Source: a virus
Virus record (IMG/VR): IMGVR_UViG_3300035438_001811
Span: 1 to 64,000 of that record
Direction: 5' to 3' (one strand)
Length of the DNA stretch: 64,000 bases
In this document: positions 32,929-41,300 of the stretch, one piece after another
Position numbering within the stretch: the stretch's first letter is position 1
Layout of the letters: each line of letters opens with the position of its first letter
Made by a program: the position numbers and the translations under genes
Notes under the pieces: model-generated
Database searches by the model: none
What the model was told of the DNA's origin: nothing
The model's input: only the letters and a program-made list of their open reading frames with translations

Positions 32929-33382
32929 GCGATCGGCTGATTGGAAGCGCAAAGCGCCCGCAAAGCTTTTTAAATGGCTAACCAGTGGGTGAAGCTTCTG
33001 GTTAAGCGATCGGCTGATTGGAAGGGATATCAGAGTCAGAGAGAGAGGCATTAGTCCAAGGTGAAGCTTCTGGTTAAGCGATCGGCTGATTGGAAGTTTG
33101 ATGGTATCCCGATCCCTGATGTGAATAGCAGGTGAAGCTTCTGGTTAAGCGATCGGCTGATTGGAAGAGACCGACATCGACAATATACTATTGAGAGAAT
33201 TAGGTGAAGCTTCTGGTTAAGCGATCGGCTGATTGGAAGGCAGAAAGCATCATAGAGCCATTGCCAATCATTGAGGTGAAGCTTCTGGTTAAGCGATCGG
33301 CTGATTGGAAGTGAATATTCATAAAATCCATTGGAGCTTTTAGACGGTGAAACTAGTGGTTAAGCGATCGGCTGATTGGAAG
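32911..33382 (+). CRISPR. CRISPR array, 7 repeats and 6 spacers
   Basis: Repeats of 37 bases, GGTGAAGCTTCTGGTTAAGC continuing GATCGGCTGATTGGAAG, start at 32911, 32988, 33060, 33131, 33203, 33275 and 33346. Repeats 1-6 are identical; the last has GAAACTAGTGG for GAAGCTTCTGG. Spacers are 40, 35, 34, 35, 35 and 34 bases and all differ. The first repeat overlaps the 3' end of the effector gene, including its TAA. There are no cas1 or cas2 genes nearby. The degenerate last repeat is normal for the distal (trailer) end, so transcription from the effector side fits. Confidence 0.9.
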
Positions 33383-33469
33383 ACCAAATGCGGCGCAAAG
33401 ACAAGATGATTGATGCATTGCTAGAGGCGATCGCAAAGATGAAGTGATATCTAAACGATTGATTAAACG

Positions 33470-33517
33470 CAACAAAAAGACCATTTTCCTGTCATCGGGA
33501 AAATGGTCTTTTTGTTG
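33470..33517. terminator. strong terminator ending the effector-CRISPR unit
   Basis: CAACAAAAAGACCATTTTCC and GGGAAAATGGTCTTTTTGTTG form a near-perfect 20-base stem around TGTCATC. It lies 88 bases past the last repeat. The stretch between holds a short frame (ATGCGGCGCAAAGACAAG to TGA 33446) that I do not trust. Confidence 0.9.
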
Positions 33518-33572
33518 CAAGGGGTGACTCACCGCTAAGGAATAGGGTTTAACCTTGCATGGCTATTTTAGC

Positions 33573-33728
33573 TTAATCCCCATTCAACCGATGTTCCAAC
33601 TCAGGATAATATTCCCGAATCAAGCGCTTGGTTAATGCGCTCGTATCGATGGGGAACGGGTTGTGTACTTTGGGCTTTGGGCTTGCCCTTGGTAGCACCT
33701 TGGTGATATCGAATTGCTCATTTTCCAT
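33573..33728 (-). CDS. 51-residue hypothetical protein
   Basis: MENEQFDITKVLPRASPKPK and later SALTKRLIREYYPELEHRL. Its ATG overlaps the stop of the J-domain gene by 11 bases, so it is coupled to it. Nothing in the sequence names a function. It may be a partner or regulator of the J-protein. Confidence 0.55.
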   Translation of the reverse strand: MENEQFDITKVLPRASPKPKVHNPFPIDTSALTKRLIREYYPELEHRLNGD

Positions 33729-34164
33729 ATGCTCTTCTCAATTCAGGCAACAAATTGATCGCAGTTTCGTAAGCCATTTGCACCTCACGAAATTTGTTAG
33801 GATCGCCGCCCGTATCAGGGTGATGTAATTTCGCCTGTTTGCGGTAAGCAGATTTAATTTCCCTCTCACTATTTGGGAACTTATCCAAGCCCAAAACAGC
33901 AAGAACAGAATCAATCCCTTTATCCCAGAAAGTCTCAACGCTACCCGTCATATTTTCAACTGGCAACGCCTCGACGAATTGCCAAATTGTGAATGTTGCA
34001 CCATGCAAACCGTAGCCTCTGATTTTCCAAGCTCGGTAAGTCACATAGAACTTTGTACCACCCTCAGACGGGCATACGTTATCAATATCCATAGGCGAAA
34101 CATCGAGCATTTTAGCGGCGCGGCGGCGCAATTCGTCGAATGAGAATTTGATTTTGATAGACAT
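33718..34164 (-). CDS. J-domain (DnaJ-like) co-chaperone
   Basis: 148 residues from ATG 34164 (MSIKIKFSFDELRRRAAK). A C-terminal J domain (about 88-140) has KSAYRKQAKLHHPDTGGD with the HPD motif at 115-117, needed to stimulate DnaK/Hsp70. There is no Gly/Phe or zinc-finger region. The N-terminal 85 residues are unique and could bind a phage client protein. Confidence 0.8.
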   Translation of the reverse strand: MSIKIKFSFDELRRRAAKMLDVSPMDIDNVCPSEGGTKFYVTYRAWKIRGYGLHGATFTIWQFVEALPVENMTGSVETFWDKGIDSVLAVLGLDKFPNSEREIKSAYRKQAKLHHPDTGGDPNKFREVQMAYETAINLLPELRRAYGK

Positions 34165-34168
34165 TGGT

Positions 34169-34804
34169 TTACCCGTTAATTTTGCAAGCTTTAGCTGAAG
34201 AAAACCAAACTGAATCAGAATATTTTGCAGCTTCTGAGACTGAAGCAATAAAAACAGATGCATGGTAATCACCATAGCCAAGATTTATTGTGGTTTCAAG
34301 ATCGTCTGCTGTAACAATTTCAGCCCAATCACAAAAATCCGCAAAGTGCCTGACATACCCGATAGTTGTTTCGATGTCAAATTGTGCATGGGACTTGTCC
34401 TCATGACTAAAGCTCAAATAGGTAAGCTCATCAACAGCACTAAGGAATGCGTCAACTACAGCGTCTTTAGCCAGTTTCAGGACTTGGTAATCATCCTTAG
34501 TTAGCTCTAATTGGCAGACAGGGATAGGGAATCTATAGAGCTTGTCACCAATAATACAAACTTTAATTTCAAGCCCAGAGATGTTATTTGTGAGTTGATA
34601 TTCCTGAACTTGATCCCGAAACTCATGATAACAGCCAACCTCAAATAATCTTTGCGCTCCCAAAATAGAGCCTAGTGGTGTTTGCTTTGCGATTTCTTCG
34701 GCATTATCAGGCATAGGGAATGTGCGCTCACCATTGACGCAAGCCATTCTCTCTATTTCTAGAATTTTAGTTAGCTCTTCAGTTGTATAAACTTTGTCAA
34801 ACAT
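34169..34804 (-). CDS. hypothetical protein
   Basis: 211 residues, with CQLELTKDDYQVLKLAKDA and FDIETTIGYVRHFADFCDW. Mixed alpha/beta, acidic. It lies four bases upstream of the J-protein start, so the two are probably co-translated and the product may be its client. No family recognised. Confidence 0.55.
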   Translation of the reverse strand: MFDKVYTTEELTKILEIERMACVNGERTFPMPDNAEEIAKQTPLGSILGAQRLFEVGCYHEFRDQVQEYQLTNNISGLEIKVCIIGDKLYRFPIPVCQLELTKDDYQVLKLAKDAVVDAFLSAVDELTYLSFSHEDKSHAQFDIETTIGYVRHFADFCDWAEIVTADDLETTINLGYGDYHASVFIASVSEAAKYSDSVWFSSAKACKING

Positions 34805-34816
34805 CTTTTTTTTCTC

Positions 34817-35614
34817 CTACACCTTCACAACTTTATAGCCAAGATTGAGATCGATCTGATGACCATCCATGATCACACCATGACCTCGCAATGCCTTGAT
34901 AATGCGTTCGCAACCTTTCCAACTAAACACGGGCTTCTGATATACCGCGCCATTAGGCAATGTCACAGGCGTTAGTTTTGCAAAGCCACGTTGCACAAAA
35001 TCCGCATAGGGTTGATTAGTATCCTTGCTAAGAATCTTGACATCTTGACTGCAAAGAAACTTTCTAAAATCCTTCTCTTTATATTTGGGAATTGCGAGAC
35101 ATTTAAACAACTCACGCACATCTAGCCAAGTCTCGGAGTCCATGACGGTATCATACACATCGGCTTTAGGTTGCAAGACTTTGATCTCTTCTTTGAGCGC
35201 TTCCTTAGCTTCTATCTCAGAAGCCAAAAGCCTCAATGCCTCAGAAAATGTTTGAGGTAGTGCGGGTTGCGATGGAACTAACTCGACTTTACCAGTCGTC
35301 ATGAGTTCATCAGTCCAAATATCTACTTGTACCGCAAACTCATCACTACACCATTGAGCAAAACGGATCGCTACTTTAGGGTGTCCCCATGTGCCTTGAT
35401 TTTGTGAGTCGCCACCTTGAATGACTTGCACCAAGTCCGTTATCTTGATCTGGATAACGCTTTCAAGAGCTTTTAAATAAGACTTTGTGGACTTGAGGTT
35501 ATTCCAATGACCAAACAATTTACCACTGGCTTGCGCCATATCGGTTAACGAAACATAGCGATCGCTGCGAATACGGATAGCGCGATCATTCCAATTCTTG
35601 ATAAGATTAGACAT
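34817..35614 (-). CDS. KilA-N/KilAC antirepressor
   Basis: 265 residues. The N-terminus is KilA-N (IRSDRYVSLTDMAQASGKLF, LESVIQIKITDLVQVIQGGD, GTWGHPKVAIRFAQWCSDEF). The C-terminus is KilAC (WLDVRELFKCLAIPKYKEKD, then KPVFSWKGCERIIKALRGHG). The KilAC part is nearly the same as that of the Bro-N gene at 5807-6634. Such proteins modulate repressors or replication. Confidence 0.85.
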   Translation of the reverse strand: MSNLIKNWNDRAIRIRSDRYVSLTDMAQASGKLFGHWNNLKSTKSYLKALESVIQIKITDLVQVIQGGDSQNQGTWGHPKVAIRFAQWCSDEFAVQVDIWTDELMTTGKVELVPSQPALPQTFSEALRLLASEIEAKEALKEEIKVLQPKADVYDTVMDSETWLDVRELFKCLAIPKYKEKDFRKFLCSQDVKILSKDTNQPYADFVQRGFAKLTPVTLPNGAVYQKPVFSWKGCERIIKALRGHGVIMDGHQIDLNLGYKVVKV

Positions 35615-35681
35615 TGCTGTTGCACTGGTGTTTAGTGGATAGGGGCTTGGATGCTGTCAACATCGCGAAGCCACAAATATT

Positions 35682-35897
35682 TTAGCATTTTTCAGCTTTT
35701 AACTTAGCTCTTGACTCCGCTTGCTTCAGTCGCATGTATAGCTTGCCATCATCCGTTTTAAGCCAACATGCGCGGCAAATAGTGAGAGGTGAATCTGATC
35801 TGAGTTGGCGATCGCATTGCGTACAGTAGTAGCGTGGCTTGTCTGCTGTACGCTTTAGATATGCGGCGCGATCTATGTCTGCGCGGGTTTTAGTCAT
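35682..35897 (-). CDS. zinc-ribbon protein of the DDGREYLRLK family
   Basis: 71 residues from ATG 35897 (MTKTRADIDRAAYLKRTADK). YCTQCDRQLR and ICRACWLKTDDGKLYMRL are a four-cysteine ribbon. Paralogue of 14463-14678. It overlaps the gene at 35890 by eight bases. Confidence 0.6.
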   Translation of the reverse strand: MTKTRADIDRAAYLKRTADKPRYYCTQCDRQLRSDSPLTICRACWLKTDDGKLYMRLKQAESRAKLKAEKC

Positions 35898-36108
35898 TTT
35901 TACTTTGCCCATGCAAAAGTTTTTGATTGATTTCTACATATTCCAACTCAGAAATAAATTCTGGGTTGTCGGTTTTATACTCAGGAATTAATTTGGTTAA
36001 TTCCGTAATAGCATCACACCAATGCTGATCGCTAGAACAAGGGGCGCAATCTGCTTTTATTCTCATTAAAAGCAGATTGTTTAAAACTTTAAGCAGAGAT
36101 TTGTGCAT
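35890..36108 (-). CDS. hypothetical protein
   Basis: 72 residues (MHKSLLKVLNNLLLMRIKAD), with CAPCSSDQHW and acidic helices. Start ATG 36108 lies inside the end of the gene at 36089. Function unknown. Confidence 0.5.
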   Translation of the reverse strand: MHKSLLKVLNNLLLMRIKADCAPCSSDQHWCDAITELTKLIPEYKTDNPEFISELEYVEINQKLLHGQSKND

Positions 36109-36379
36109 ATTTAGCGCTCTTTGCGATTTCAGTAATTAGTAAATTAGCTGCGGGGCTGCAATCAGTAATTTTTAGTAGTCTTTTCAAAGCTCTATAAGTT
36201 CTAGCTACAACCTTGCCAGACTCATCGCGAAAACTTCTACCTACTCCAATGAGCTTGCTGTCTGGGGTGAAAGAGAATGCTGTTAATGTTTCGTCATGCT
36301 CTTGAGGTGTAGCACCAGTAGATACATAAATGAAATGACCGTTTTTTTGGAAGCGATATTCAACCTGTAATGTTTTCAT
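36089..36379 (-). CDS. hypothetical protein
   Basis: 96 residues. MKTLQVEYRFQKNGHFIYVS and FSFTPDSKLIGVGRSFRDES are beta-like, then a helical C-terminal half follows. It is preceded by GGCAAAAGACA and a TTGACA box at about 36440. Confidence 0.55.
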   Translation of the reverse strand: MKTLQVEYRFQKNGHFIYVSTGATPQEHDETLTAFSFTPDSKLIGVGRSFRDESGKVVARTYRALKRLLKITDCSPAANLLITEIAKSAKYAQISA

Positions 36380-36455
36380 TGTCTTTTGCCTTGCTTGTTT
36401 AACTCAATGATCTATTATTGATCGAATATCCCTAGTTGTCAACTACTATTTACAA

Positions 36456-36764
36456 CTAATTTAAATTAGCTTTCAACTTAGCTCTATACCTACGACTGCG
36501 CTCAAATTGCGTCAAAGGTTCATCACCCAATAGGGGACGATGCGCGGGGCGATCGCCATCGGTACAAGTAAAGCCACATTTACAGCGATATTGCACTGCT
36601 CCTGATTTGGCTTGTTTACCATTGCGTCTTAAATACAAGAGGTTAGCTAAAACCCGGATTGCGTATTTAAGGTTTACAGGCATCAGCATCACAGCGATCG
36701 CCCAACACTTGATACAGAAATGGCGATCGCTATGATAGGGATTTGCGGGGTTAGGTTTAGGCAT
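36456..36764 (-). CDS. zinc-ribbon, GRP-box-like protein (paralogue)
   Basis: 102 residues from ATG 36764 (MPKPNPANPYHSDRHFCIKC). SGAVQYRCKCGFTCTDGDRP and RRYRAKLKANLN match the family of 10102-10383 and 11053-11322, but this member has a longer insert between the two cysteine pairs. It shares the MPxPNPxNP start with 10102. Confidence 0.55.
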   Translation of the reverse strand: MPKPNPANPYHSDRHFCIKCWAIAVMLMPVNLKYAIRVLANLLYLRRNGKQAKSGAVQYRCKCGFTCTDGDRPAHRPLLGDEPLTQFERSRRYRAKLKANLN

Positions 36765-36770
36765 AAAATT

Positions 36771-36992
36771 ATGACAATTATTCAAATCAAGACTATGACT
36801 CAAACAGAACAATTAAACGAGCTAATAAATCAAATAAAAAAGCCAATTCATTATGACTGGCAAGCTAAATATATACCGCGCAAAGGATGGTATATATTTC
36901 CTGATACTCCGCGCTCTTACGATGAAAACGGTGAATATATGGGGTATACACTCACCGAAGCGAAAAAGAGTATTCAGGATTTTTTAAAATAA
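36771..36992 (+). CDS. hypothetical small protein
   Basis: 73 residues (MTIIQIKTMTQTEQLNELIN). A second start at 36795 is possible. DWQAKYIPRKGWYIFPDTPR, then YTLTEAKKSIQDFLK, is a small alpha/beta protein. It closes the inserted cassette before the distal tail gene. Confidence 0.5.
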   Translation: MTIIQIKTMTQTEQLNELINQIKKPIHYDWQAKYIPRKGWYIFPDTPRSYDENGEYMGYTLTEAKKSIQDFLK

Positions 36993-37188
36993 AGTGAAAA
37001 ATAATTTTACCCAACAAAAAAGACGACCTCGCGATCGCCTTGTAATTCTCAAAAAATCATTACAAATCCACAAATCAAAACAATCGGCTTTTCGGTTCTC
37101 CTTGGAATCTAGGTCAGTCGAAATTTAACGCAATCAAAATGTAGCATAGATTGATGTGCGATAATTAAGCAAAATCCCTTGACTTACA

Positions 37189-37920
37189 ATGGCGATCGGC
37201 GATCTCACACTCGTATATTTTGGGCGCTCCTATACCTTCACTTTTTCAGGTAGCGCCATAACTCCATCAACTCAAGTTTTTGCAGTTGATGATATCGTGC
37301 GCTTTACTACCACAGGCACGTTGCCAACTGGACTAGCACTAAATACTAGCTATTATGTGGTCGGTGTAGGCGCAACGATTACCGTGTCAGCTACACAGGG
37401 GGGGAGCGCAATAAGCTTAAGCGGGGGCAGTGGTACGCACTCGATCCGCGTTGTGATGTCTGTTGTATTTCGCAGGTTCATCGAAGACAGACCGCCACGG
37501 GAAAGCTCTCGACTTTCAGGTAATGGGAGTTTTAGCGTAAATGGTGCTTTCCAGATTTCAGGTATTAGCTTTGAAGATCCACAAACGTACAATATTCAAA
37601 GCAAAGTATCGATTGCTGATCATCTCAAGCTGAAAGCGATGTGGTCAACTGCTGACAAGATGCGTCGCGAATTGCAGACAGTAACAGGATCGCCATATAT
37701 GGAACTTACTGATGAGATTACTCTGTACTTTGAAGAGGGCAAAACATCAGCGACTAAAACCAGATCATCCGTAGGTACTGTTACTCAACAAAACGGCGGT
37801 GTTAATTACTATCCAAAACTTCAAGTCTATATGCCTACAGAGCCTACTTTTGGAGTCGATACGGGTGTAGGTAACGTTACCGCGATTGTTGAGTTGCAGG
37901 AAACGGGGGTTAAAATATGA
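37189..37920 (+). CDS. distal tail protein-like, with inserted domain
   Basis: 243 residues. It starts MAIGDLTLVYFGRSYTFTFS and the second half (VVFRRFIEDRPPRESSRLSG, YNIQSKVSIADHLKLKAMWS) is a tail-type fold. Residues about 18-88 form a separate Ser/Thr/Gly-rich beta domain. Its stop overlaps the next start (ATGA). Distal tail identity is inferred from position after the tape measure. Confidence 0.5.
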   Translation: MAIGDLTLVYFGRSYTFTFSGSAITPSTQVFAVDDIVRFTTTGTLPTGLALNTSYYVVGVGATITVSATQGGSAISLSGGSGTHSIRVVMSVVFRRFIEDRPPRESSRLSGNGSFSVNGAFQISGISFEDPQTYNIQSKVSIADHLKLKAMWSTADKMRRELQTVTGSPYMELTDEITLYFEEGKTSATKTRSSVGTVTQQNGGVNYYPKLQVYMPTEPTFGVDTGVGNVTAIVELQETGVKI

Positions 37921-39965
37921 CCGTCAATCTAAGCTCTAGACCATTTTCTCTCACGATTAACGGCATTGACCGTACAGGTAATGTCAAGGGGACTGGAATT
38001 TCATTAACTCAAAATGAATTAGGCTCTGAGGGTGTATTTGTCACGGGTGAGATTGAGCTACAAGCCAACTACAACGAGGTAACACAATTTACTTATCTCG
38101 CATCACCTTCTATTGGGGCTAATTGGGCGCGTGGTGCATCAGTAATTTATCAAATCGCCAACGATTCAGGCACATTAGTTAATCATCCTTTTTCTGGAGG
38201 GGCGCTCTATATCCTCAAAGAACCAGCGCCGCCCGATGCAAATTTTAGAATTAAGATTCAGGTTGGGGATCAAGCAGTTTTAAGAAATTACCGCACAGCA
38301 GACACAGACCCAAGTGCAGTAGTAGCAGGGGTTAGCACAGCTAGAAATACTGTGATTGAGCGATATTTAGCTGCTAGCGGCGCATCATATAGTATTAGCT
38401 CTATTCCCTATCCTTTCTCTTTCCCACAGCCAAAAACTGAAGGAAATAGCCTTATCAGTGTAGCGGCGCAAATGGCGCGATCGGCTGGGCATATTTTATA
38501 CACTAATGCCGCTGGAACAATAATCAACAAGGCGATTAACCTGGCTGCTACTGCGATCGCTACTTACAGAATCAGTGAAGATGAGCAGCTTTTCGATCAA
38601 GTAGATAGCAGTGGTGTTGAAACACCTGTGGATCAACTGGTAATCGCTGGAATATCTACAACAATCGATACAAGTTCTTACCCTAAAACCAATGTAGCAA
38701 CAAGTTTTAGTAATGTTTTAAATGTTGAAGGTGCGCTAGGTTTAGTAAATTATCGATTTATTTCAAAGCGAACTACGATCACTGATTACGGATGGGATGG
38801 CTCTCAAGAAAGAATCGTTTCTTATGTTGAAGCGACTACTCTTTATACAAGCCATCTCAGTTTATTAAAAAATAATCAATCTGCTTTTTTATTGCCGTCG
38901 ATTGAGACTGAAACGATTAAACGTTATGACTCAAAAAATCGATTGATTTATGAGAAAGAAGAAACAGACTCATTTCTAACAATCAGCCAACTCTTTACGA
39001 TTACCAGCGGCGCTTTTGGCGTTAACTTTAGAGTAAACCCGAAGCCTGAATTTACAACTACAAGACTAAATGCACAGGATATTATAACCACTTATTCTTA
39101 TGACGATATCACTGATATTTTAGTCAGCAAAAGAACTGAAACACAGAATTATATTGTTTCGGGTAATCAGGATTTTGTATATACGAGATTGGCAAAAGTT
39201 GAATCTTGGAATAATGGTTTTTATAATGTTGAAAATTTCTTTCAGCAAAATAGTATCGTCCTTAATTTTGGCTCTTTAGCTACCAGACAAGCCAGATTTG
39301 ATCTTACTGAGGGGGAATGGGTTAGCAGTGGCGGATCAAGCACTTACAGCACAGATGGCAGTACAAAAGCACCCGCTACAACTTACCGCAAACCTTTTGA
39401 GCCAATAGAGACACAAATCACAGCGACATTAAAGGCGACACCATTCGCAGGGCAAAGCTTTTACTCGCGATCGCGCCCTGTTGACGTGCCATACCTTGAG
39501 AGCCAATTACAAGCCACTGAATACGGTAACACCTATCTTGCTTTACTCTATGGCAGAAAACAAGGCTTTGTATTTGGAACTGCAATTAGCAATACCCTGA
39601 TTGCATCGCTTACACCATTATCAAGAATCGATATCTTGTGGCGCGGTGTGCGGTATCGATGCCTTACCGATGGCGCATCTTGGTCACACGATCAGACTCA
39701 ATGCGCGATCGGTATGAGGTTAATCGTAATTAGCACTGCTCTTGAATCCGATCCGCCCGAAACGGTTTATCCTGTGGTAGTTGCTAGCCCATTGATAGAG
39801 GCTCTATTTGAGCAAATATCAGAGCTAGAATGCACGATTATTCAGGATCAGTATATTGGTTCTGTGATTGAGCAAGCTTCTGCCGTCGATTGCTTTATTG
39901 TTTCGGGGATCTTAATCGAATCCTTGATAGAGCAAGAATCTGAAGTCGAATGTACTATTACCTAA
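37917..39965 (+). CDS. tail hub/baseplate-like protein
   Basis: 682 residues. The size and position fit a phage hub (gp27/Dit-associated). FSLTINGIDRTGNVKGTGIS and GNSLISVAAQMARSAGHIL begin it. The C-terminal 75 residues hold three repeats (LIEALFEQISELECTI, YIGSVIEQASAVDCFIV, LIESLIEQESEVECTI). No enzymatic motif is visible. Confidence 0.5.
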   Translation: MTVNLSSRPFSLTINGIDRTGNVKGTGISLTQNELGSEGVFVTGEIELQANYNEVTQFTYLASPSIGANWARGASVIYQIANDSGTLVNHPFSGGALYILKEPAPPDANFRIKIQVGDQAVLRNYRTADTDPSAVVAGVSTARNTVIERYLAASGASYSISSIPYPFSFPQPKTEGNSLISVAAQMARSAGHILYTNAAGTIINKAINLAATAIATYRISEDEQLFDQVDSSGVETPVDQLVIAGISTTIDTSSYPKTNVATSFSNVLNVEGALGLVNYRFISKRTTITDYGWDGSQERIVSYVEATTLYTSHLSLLKNNQSAFLLPSIETETIKRYDSKNRLIYEKEETDSFLTISQLFTITSGAFGVNFRVNPKPEFTTTRLNAQDIITTYSYDDITDILVSKRTETQNYIVSGNQDFVYTRLAKVESWNNGFYNVENFFQQNSIVLNFGSLATRQARFDLTEGEWVSSGGSSTYSTDGSTKAPATTYRKPFEPIETQITATLKATPFAGQSFYSRSRPVDVPYLESQLQATEYGNTYLALLYGRKQGFVFGTAISNTLIASLTPLSRIDILWRGVRYRCLTDGASWSHDQTQCAIGMRLIVISTALESDPPETVYPVVVASPLIEALFEQISELECTIIQDQYIGSVIEQASAVDCFIVSGILIESLIEQESEVECTIT

Positions 39966-39975
39966 AACAGAAAAA

Positions 39976-40356
39976 ATGGCATTATCAACTTATAGAAGAG
40001 ATCTAACTCTTAACGATATTAAATCAGCTAACAAATATATCGCTTTTTACTCTAGTGATCCTGGTCGGGCTGGGACAAGTGGAACAGATATCACGACATC
40101 TGTCACCTCAGCCCGAAAACTGATCGCCCCTTCAGATTGGGGATCTGTCACGTCATCAGGTGACGCTAGGCAAATTGCTAACTCAGCATCTCTATCTTTA
40201 GGTAATGCCCCAAGTACGATCACGGTAACCCATATTGCTATATGGACAGCATCATCAGGTGGCAACTGTGAAGCAACTGGCGTTTGTTCCTTTACTACTA
40301 CATCGGGCGTAGCGTCAACGATTGGAATCGGGCTAATTATAATTAGGATGTTGTAA
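39976..40356 (+). CDS. tail fibre-associated protein
   Basis: 126 residues. Beta-rich, with SGDARQIANSASLSLG and THIAIWTASSGGNCEATG, the latter typical of phage fibre or tail-tip accessory proteins. It is followed three bases later by a Cys/Gly/Pro-rich gene. Moderate confidence. Confidence 0.5.
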   Translation: MALSTYRRDLTLNDIKSANKYIAFYSSDPGRAGTSGTDITTSVTSARKLIAPSDWGSVTSSGDARQIANSASLSLGNAPSTITVTHIAIWTASSGGNCEATGVCSFTTTSGVASTIGIGLIIIRML

Positions 40357-40358
40357 TT

Positions 40359-41300
40359 ATGAGTGTCAACGATCGCTTAAACGATTTGCTAAATGCCAAT
40401 CAAAATAAACGATTGGCTGAGGAAAAAGCGCGGGAAAATCGGCGCGATAATCCTAAAATTTTGCGCCACACCACTTACCAAGGCGATCGCAAAATCCAGC
40501 AATTAGGCGACGATATTATCGAGAACGGTGTTGTACTCAACAATCAAGCTGTTGAGATTGGTGATGTGATGCTACCTCTAGCCAAAGGCAATGTATTGCG
40601 GCGTGTGGATAATACGAACGGCGGTGCTTTGCTTGGCAGTGCTTACCGCAAAGCGAAAGAAGAAGATCTTGATGTCAATGGTAATCAATTCAGCGGATCT
40701 GGTGTTCCTAAAATCCCTACTGGAAGCAGTGGCGTGGGCAATGGTGGAGGCGGGGGGAAAGTACCAACTAAAAGCCCTGCCCCTTCTGGTTGTGTACAGC
40801 CACCTCCTTCCTGCGTTTGGAGTGCAGATCCTACGCCGCCTAGCGGATGGCAGAGTTACGGTAGTGTTACCCTTGAAAGTGGCACTACTTTAAATTTATA
40901 TTGCTTAGCTGGAACCTCAGTCCCTGATAATTTAGGCTGTGATTTTTTGAATGCCGAAAAATGGCGATGTGCGGGAACTTCGTGCGCCCCTGATCCTAAT
41001 GGTACTTATAGCTCACAAGCTGCTTGCGAAGCCGCAAGAGTAAGACTTTATACTGTTTCCCGATCTGGTACAGGGGCAGCAGATTGCGCGGGTGAAGGGA
41101 TCGATATCCCAGAAGATCGGATACCCCAAGATGCGCCTTCGCCATGGACACCGCCTTACAGTTCTTCGATCAAGGCTGGATCTACAGTACCGTGTGGCAC
41201 ATCTCAATGGGATGTTTTTGATGCTAACGGATTAATTTTTACGACAAGCGGTCGATATACTTTTTACAATATTATTGACGCAGGTTTTAGATGCCCTTAG
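40359..41300 (+). CDS. cysteine- and glycine-rich structural protein
   Basis: 313 residues. The N-terminus is charged (LLNANQNKRLAEEKARENRR), the middle is a Gly-rich linker (about 120-140), and the C-terminal half has about 15 cysteines with Pro/Ser-rich strands. That part may be a disulfide-stabilised receptor-binding module. It overlaps the next gene by 10 bases. The fibre-tip role is inferred. Confidence 0.45.
   Translation: MSVNDRLNDLLNANQNKRLAEEKARENRRDNPKILRHTTYQGDRKIQQLGDDIIENGVVLNNQAVEIGDVMLPLAKGNVLRRVDNTNGGALLGSAYRKAKEEDLDVNGNQFSGSGVPKIPTGSSGVGNGGGGGKVPTKSPAPSGCVQPPPSCVWSADPTPPSGWQSYGSVTLESGTTLNLYCLAGTSVPDNLGCDFLNAEKWRCAGTSCAPDPNGTYSSQAACEAARVRLYTVSRSGTGAADCAGEGIDIPEDRIPQDAPSPWTPPYSSSIKAGSTVPCGTSQWDVFDANGLIFTTSGRYTFYNIIDAGFRCP

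Noticed and set aside
32948-33346. Spacers matching other parts of this window
   Set aside because: Reading both strands I saw no match to any spacer in this window. A computed search could still find an imperfect one.
32911-33382. Simple tandem minisatellite instead of CRISPR
   Set aside because: The 37-base repeats are separated by six different 34-40 base sequences, and the effector gene adjoins them, so the unit is not a plain tandem repeat.
33389-33448. Short plus-strand frame after the last repeat
   Set aside because: A 19-residue frame without a binding site, in the trailer before the terminator; it is likely to be noise.
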